NCBI RefSeq assembly: GCF_900109265.1
Contig: NZ_FNZM01000014.1
Location: 124,001-188,000 of the forward strand
Length of the DNA: 64,000 bases
Origin: Paraburkholderia tropica
GTDB lineage: Bacteria; Pseudomonadota; Gammaproteobacteria; Burkholderiales; Burkholderiaceae
Direction: 5' to 3'
Shown here: positions 61,479-64,000 of the stretch, in pieces
How positions within the stretch are numbered: the stretch's first letter is position 1
Layout of the letters: each line of letters opens with the position of its first letter
The notes under the pieces: model-generated
Database searches by the model: none
What the model was told of the DNA's origin: nothing
The model's input: the letters and a program-made list of their open reading frames with translations, nothing else
Made by a program: the position numbers and the translations under genes

Positions 61479-62843
61479 GTGCGCAAACATCGAATCCTCA
61501 CTTCGCTGCGTTTTTCCTCGCGCCTGCCGGCCTTGCTGGCGCCGCTGGCCGTGTGCTGCGCGTTCGCCCTGAGCGCGAGCGCGCAGACCGCCGCGCCTTC
61601 CGCGAATGCCGCCAATGCGGCGAGCGCCGCCGCAGCCGCCGCGTCGGCGAACGCGAAGCCCGTCACCGCCCACGCCGCGCAGATTGCGCGCGGCGAATAC
61701 CTCGCGCGCGCCGGCGACTGCATTGCGTGTCACACGGTGCCGTCGCAGCAGATGTTCGGCGGCGGCCGTCCCATGGAGACGCCGTTCGGCACGCTCTATA
61801 CGCCGAATATTTCGTCGGACAAGACGTACGGCATCGGTGCCTGGACCGCCGACGAGTTCTATCGCATGCTCCACGAGGGCAAGTCGCGCGACGGCACGCT
61901 GCTCTATCCCGCGATGCCGTTCGCCTCGTACACCAAGGTCACGCGCGCCGATTCCGACGCGATCTACGCCTACCTGCTTTCGACGCAGCCCGTGCATCAG
62001 CCCAATCGCGCGCACACGCTGCGTTTTCCGTATAACCAGCGCTCGCTGCTGCTCGGCTGGCGCGCGCTCTATTTCCGCGAGGGCGAGTTCAAGCCCGATC
62101 CGAAACAATCGGCGGAATGGAATCGCGGCGCGTATCTGGTCGAAGGTCTCGGCCATTGCACGATGTGCCACACGGCCATCAACGCGCTGGGCGGCAACTC
62201 GGCCTCGAAGGCCTTCCAGGGCGGCCTGATTCCGTTGCAGAACTGGTATGCGCCGTCGCTCACGTCGAACAAGGAAGCGGGTCTGGGCGACTGGAGCATC
62301 GAGGATATCGTCGACCTGCTGCACGCGGGCGTGTCGAATCGCGGCGCCGTCTATGGGCCGATGTCCGAAGTCGTCTACGACAGCTTCCAGTATCTGACCG
62401 AAGACGACGTGCGCGCCGTGGCCGTCTATCTGAAGTCGCTGCCCGGCCACTCGTCCGAAGTCGACAAATCGCCGAAAAGCGATTTCGTGACCGAGGAAGC
62501 GAACCGTCTCGCGCCGCTCGGCAAGAAGATCTACGAAGCGCAATGCGCCGTGTGCCACGCGACCGAAGGTCAGGGCAAGCTGCCGCATTTCCCGCCGCTC
62601 GCGAACAATCAGTCGATCCAGATGAACTCGGCGGTGAATCCGATCCGCATGGTGCTCAACGGCGGCTATGCGCCCGGCACGCGCAAGAATCCGATGCCGT
62701 ACGGCATGCCGCCCTTCGCGCAATCGCTCTCCGACGAGGAAGTGGCGGCTGTCGTGACCTATATCCGCACGGCGTGGGGCAATCACGGCACGCCGGTTTC
62801 CGAACATGAAGTGAACGCGCTGCGTTCGGCGCCGCTTTTCTGA
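61479..62843 (+). CDS. Tri-haem c-type cytochrome
   Basis: A 454-residue exported protein with three haem sites (CIACH, CTMCH, CAVCH). Its layout resembles the cytochrome c subunit of membrane alcohol/aldose dehydrogenases. It starts with GTG 61479, followed by a signal peptide ending in ALSASAQ. Located between the di-haem cytochrome and the oxidase subunits, it likely serves as electron donor within the same chain. Confidence 0.87.
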   Translation: MRKHRILTSLRFSSRLPALLAPLAVCCAFALSASAQTAAPSANAANAASAAAAAASANAKPVTAHAAQIARGEYLARAGDCIACHTVPSQQMFGGGRPMETPFGTLYTPNISSDKTYGIGAWTADEFYRMLHEGKSRDGTLLYPAMPFASYTKVTRADSDAIYAYLLSTQPVHQPNRAHTLRFPYNQRSLLLGWRALYFREGEFKPDPKQSAEWNRGAYLVEGLGHCTMCHTAINALGGNSASKAFQGGLIPLQNWYAPSLTSNKEAGLGDWSIEDIVDLLHAGVSNRGAVYGPMSEVVYDSFQYLTEDDVRAVAVYLKSLPGHSSEVDKSPKSDFVTEEANRLAPLGKKIYEAQCAVCHATEGQGKLPHFPPLANNQSIQMNSAVNPIRMVLNGGYAPGTRKNPMPYGMPPFAQSLSDEEVAAVVTYIRTAWGNHGTPVSEHEVNALRSAPLF

Positions 62844-62850
62844 GGCCGCG

Positions 62851-63033
62851 ATGATCGAAACTTCCGTTCCCGAACAACCGGGCGAGCGCCCGCAGCACGA
62901 ACAGGTCGACGAGATCGTGCGGCGCGGTCCGGGCGGCGCGCTCGCGCTCGCGGGCATCGCCACGGCCATCGTGTTCGCGATCTGGTTCGCGTTTTACTTT
63001 CTCGTGTTCCTGCCTCGCGGCGTCATCCAATAA
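62851..63033 (+). CDS. Cytochrome oxidase small subunit IIa-like
   Basis: A 60-residue single-helix membrane protein (GGALALAGIATAIVFAIWFAF, ending LVFLPRGVIQ). A small one-helix subunit IIa accompanies subunit II in ba3-type oxidases; the position directly before subunit II supports this. It starts 7 bp after the preceding stop. Confidence 0.78.
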   Translation: MIETSVPEQPGERPQHEQVDEIVRRGPGGALALAGIATAIVFAIWFAFYFLVFLPRGVIQ

Positions 63034-63048
63034 GCGGGCCGCTCATCC

Positions 63049-63624
63049 ATGTCCACGAATCCGACCGATTCCCATGCCAGCGCCGACGTCGCCGCGCGCG
63101 TGGAGCGCCGCTGGGCCACGCTCATGGTGGCGCTCGTTCTGCTGCTGGTGGCGATGGTGGTGTTCACCGGCCTGCACTGGGCGATGATGCCGCCTTCGCG
63201 CGTGGAAACCATCGACCCCGAAACGCTGCACGTGTCCGGCGAATTCGTCGAAACCAATCTGGGCAGCGCGCTCGAATCCGACGGCTCGGTGACCGTGCGC
63301 GTGCTCGCGCAGCAGTATTCGTTCACGCCGCAATGCATCGTCGTGCCGACGGGCGTGCCGATCACGTTTCGCGCCACCAGCGCCGACGTCGTGCACGGTT
63401 TTCTCGTCACCGACACCAATCTGAATTCGATGGTCGAGCCCGGCTACGTCTCCACCTTCCGCACCACCTTCGACAAGCCCGGCGACCATCTGATGCCGTG
63501 TCACGAGTATTGCGGCACGGGCCACCAGGGCATGTGGGCGCACGTGAAGGTGATCGATCGCGACGCGTTCATGCAACTGGCCAACCAGGCGGGAAATTCG
63601 CGGAGACTCAGCTGTGTTAAATAA
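63049..63624 (+). CDS. Cytochrome c oxidase subunit II, b(o/a)3 type
   Basis: A 191-residue subunit with one N-terminal helix (TLMVALVLLLVAMVVFTGLHW) and a cupredoxin domain holding a complete CuA site: His116 (VVHGF), Cys151, Cys155, His159 and Met162 in CHEYCGTGHQGM. It receives electrons from cytochrome c. It overlaps the next gene by 11 bp. Confidence 0.93.
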   Translation: MSTNPTDSHASADVAARVERRWATLMVALVLLLVAMVVFTGLHWAMMPPSRVETIDPETLHVSGEFVETNLGSALESDGSVTVRVLAQQYSFTPQCIVVPTGVPITFRATSADVVHGFLVTDTNLNSMVEPGYVSTFRTTFDKPGDHLMPCHEYCGTGHQGMWAHVKVIDRDAFMQLANQAGNSRRLSCVK

Positions 63625-64000
63625 CAAGCGCCTCGTGCTCGCCCACTTCTGGTTCGCCTTCGTGCTGTTCGGCGTCGCGCTCGTGCTGGGCGCGTGGCAG
63701 ATGCTCGTGCGCAGCCCGCTGCATCCATGGCTCAAAGACCCCGAGCTTTACTACCGCTCCGTCACCGAGCACGGCACCGTGATGGGCTACGCGTTTCCCA
63801 CGCTCATCGCGATGGGCTTCGGCTACGCCGTCACCGAACTCGCGCTGAAAAAGCCGCTGGTCGGCGTGCGCTGGGCGTGGCTCGGCTTCATCCTGCTCAC
63901 GCTCGGCTCGGTCACGGCGAGCGTGCCGGTCGCGCTCGGCCGCGCCTCGGTGCTCTACACGTTTTATCCGCCGATGATCGGCAGCGTGTTCTATTACCTC
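63614..64000 (+). CDS. Cytochrome c oxidase subunit I, b(o/a)3 type (5' part; runs off window)
   Basis: The first 129 codons of the catalytic subunit. GTG 63614 is chosen because GGAGA lies 7 nt upstream; it overlaps the subunit II gene. The visible part has helix I (LAHFWFAFVLFGVALVLGAW), the loop HPWLKDPELYYRSVTEHG with the first haem-ligand His in HGTVMGYAF, and the following helices. The window ends before the other ligands. Confidence 0.9.
   Translation, partial: MLNNKRLVLAHFWFAFVLFGVALVLGAWQMLVRSPLHPWLKDPELYYRSVTEHGTVMGYAFPTLIAMGFGYAVTELALKKPLVGVRWAWLGFILLTLGSVTASVPVALGRASVLYTFYPPMIGSVFYYL

Overview
The window is a GC-rich (coding third positions almost all G or C) chromosomal stretch of a beta-proteobacterium of the Burkholderia/Paraburkholderia/Caballeronia type. 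The clues are the trimeric porin with the typical C-terminal Phe, the H-NS-like small protein, the cyo operon next to a MocR regulator, the b(o/a)3-type oxidase genes, and above all the gene order of the type VI secretion locus. No rRNA, tRNA, CRISPR array or complete insertion sequence was seen. Family assignments come from motifs and remembered family features; no database was searched.

Layout. 1-3.2 kb: the end of one DUF1254/DUF1214 protein, a second complete one, and a convergent porin. 3.5-9.2 kb: a MocR-type regulator divergent from cyoABCD (quinol oxidase). 9.3-14.4 kb: bacterioferritin, then a minus-strand aldehyde dehydrogenase / alcohol dehydrogenase / GAF-Fis regulator set, in which the alcohol dehydrogenase is frameshifted, and a csbD-like stress gene. 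14.6-18.7 kb: a hipBA toxin-antitoxin pair with three evenly spaced operator-like palindromes, and a YnbA/acyltransferase/CdsA-type phospholipid cluster.

19.0-48.3 kb: a complete T6SS locus. Plus-strand tagX-like peptidase, tssM, tagF and an OmpA protein face a long minus-strand run: TPR lipoprotein, tssB, tssC, hcp, tssE, tssF, tssG, tssH, tssA, vgrG, DUF4123 chaperone, DUF3304 lipoprotein and a DUF2235 (Tle1-like) protein. tssJ, tssK and tssL leave divergently at the far end. All thirteen core subunits are present; no PAAR gene was seen. The most striking point is the DUF2235 protein: the usual nucleophile Ser is Asp (G-A-D-R-G, residue 304) and the His usually found in the PGxHxD motif is Ser (residue 418).

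48.3-53.5 kb: a MASE2-GGDEF diguanylate cyclase, a DUF4142 protein, a TMEM175-like channel, a cytochrome b561-like protein, an unrecognised lipoprotein, and an H-NS-like protein lacking the DNA-binding half. 53.5-60.3 kb: a D-glucarate operon (MFS permease, lactonase, gudD, kdgD), a HigBA-like pair, and a FadR-type regulator; the permease and the regulator share a 13-bp palindromic operator candidate. 60.8-64.0 kb: two multi-haem c-type cytochromes followed by subunits IIa, II and the start of subunit I of a b(o/a)3-type oxidase, cut by the window edge.
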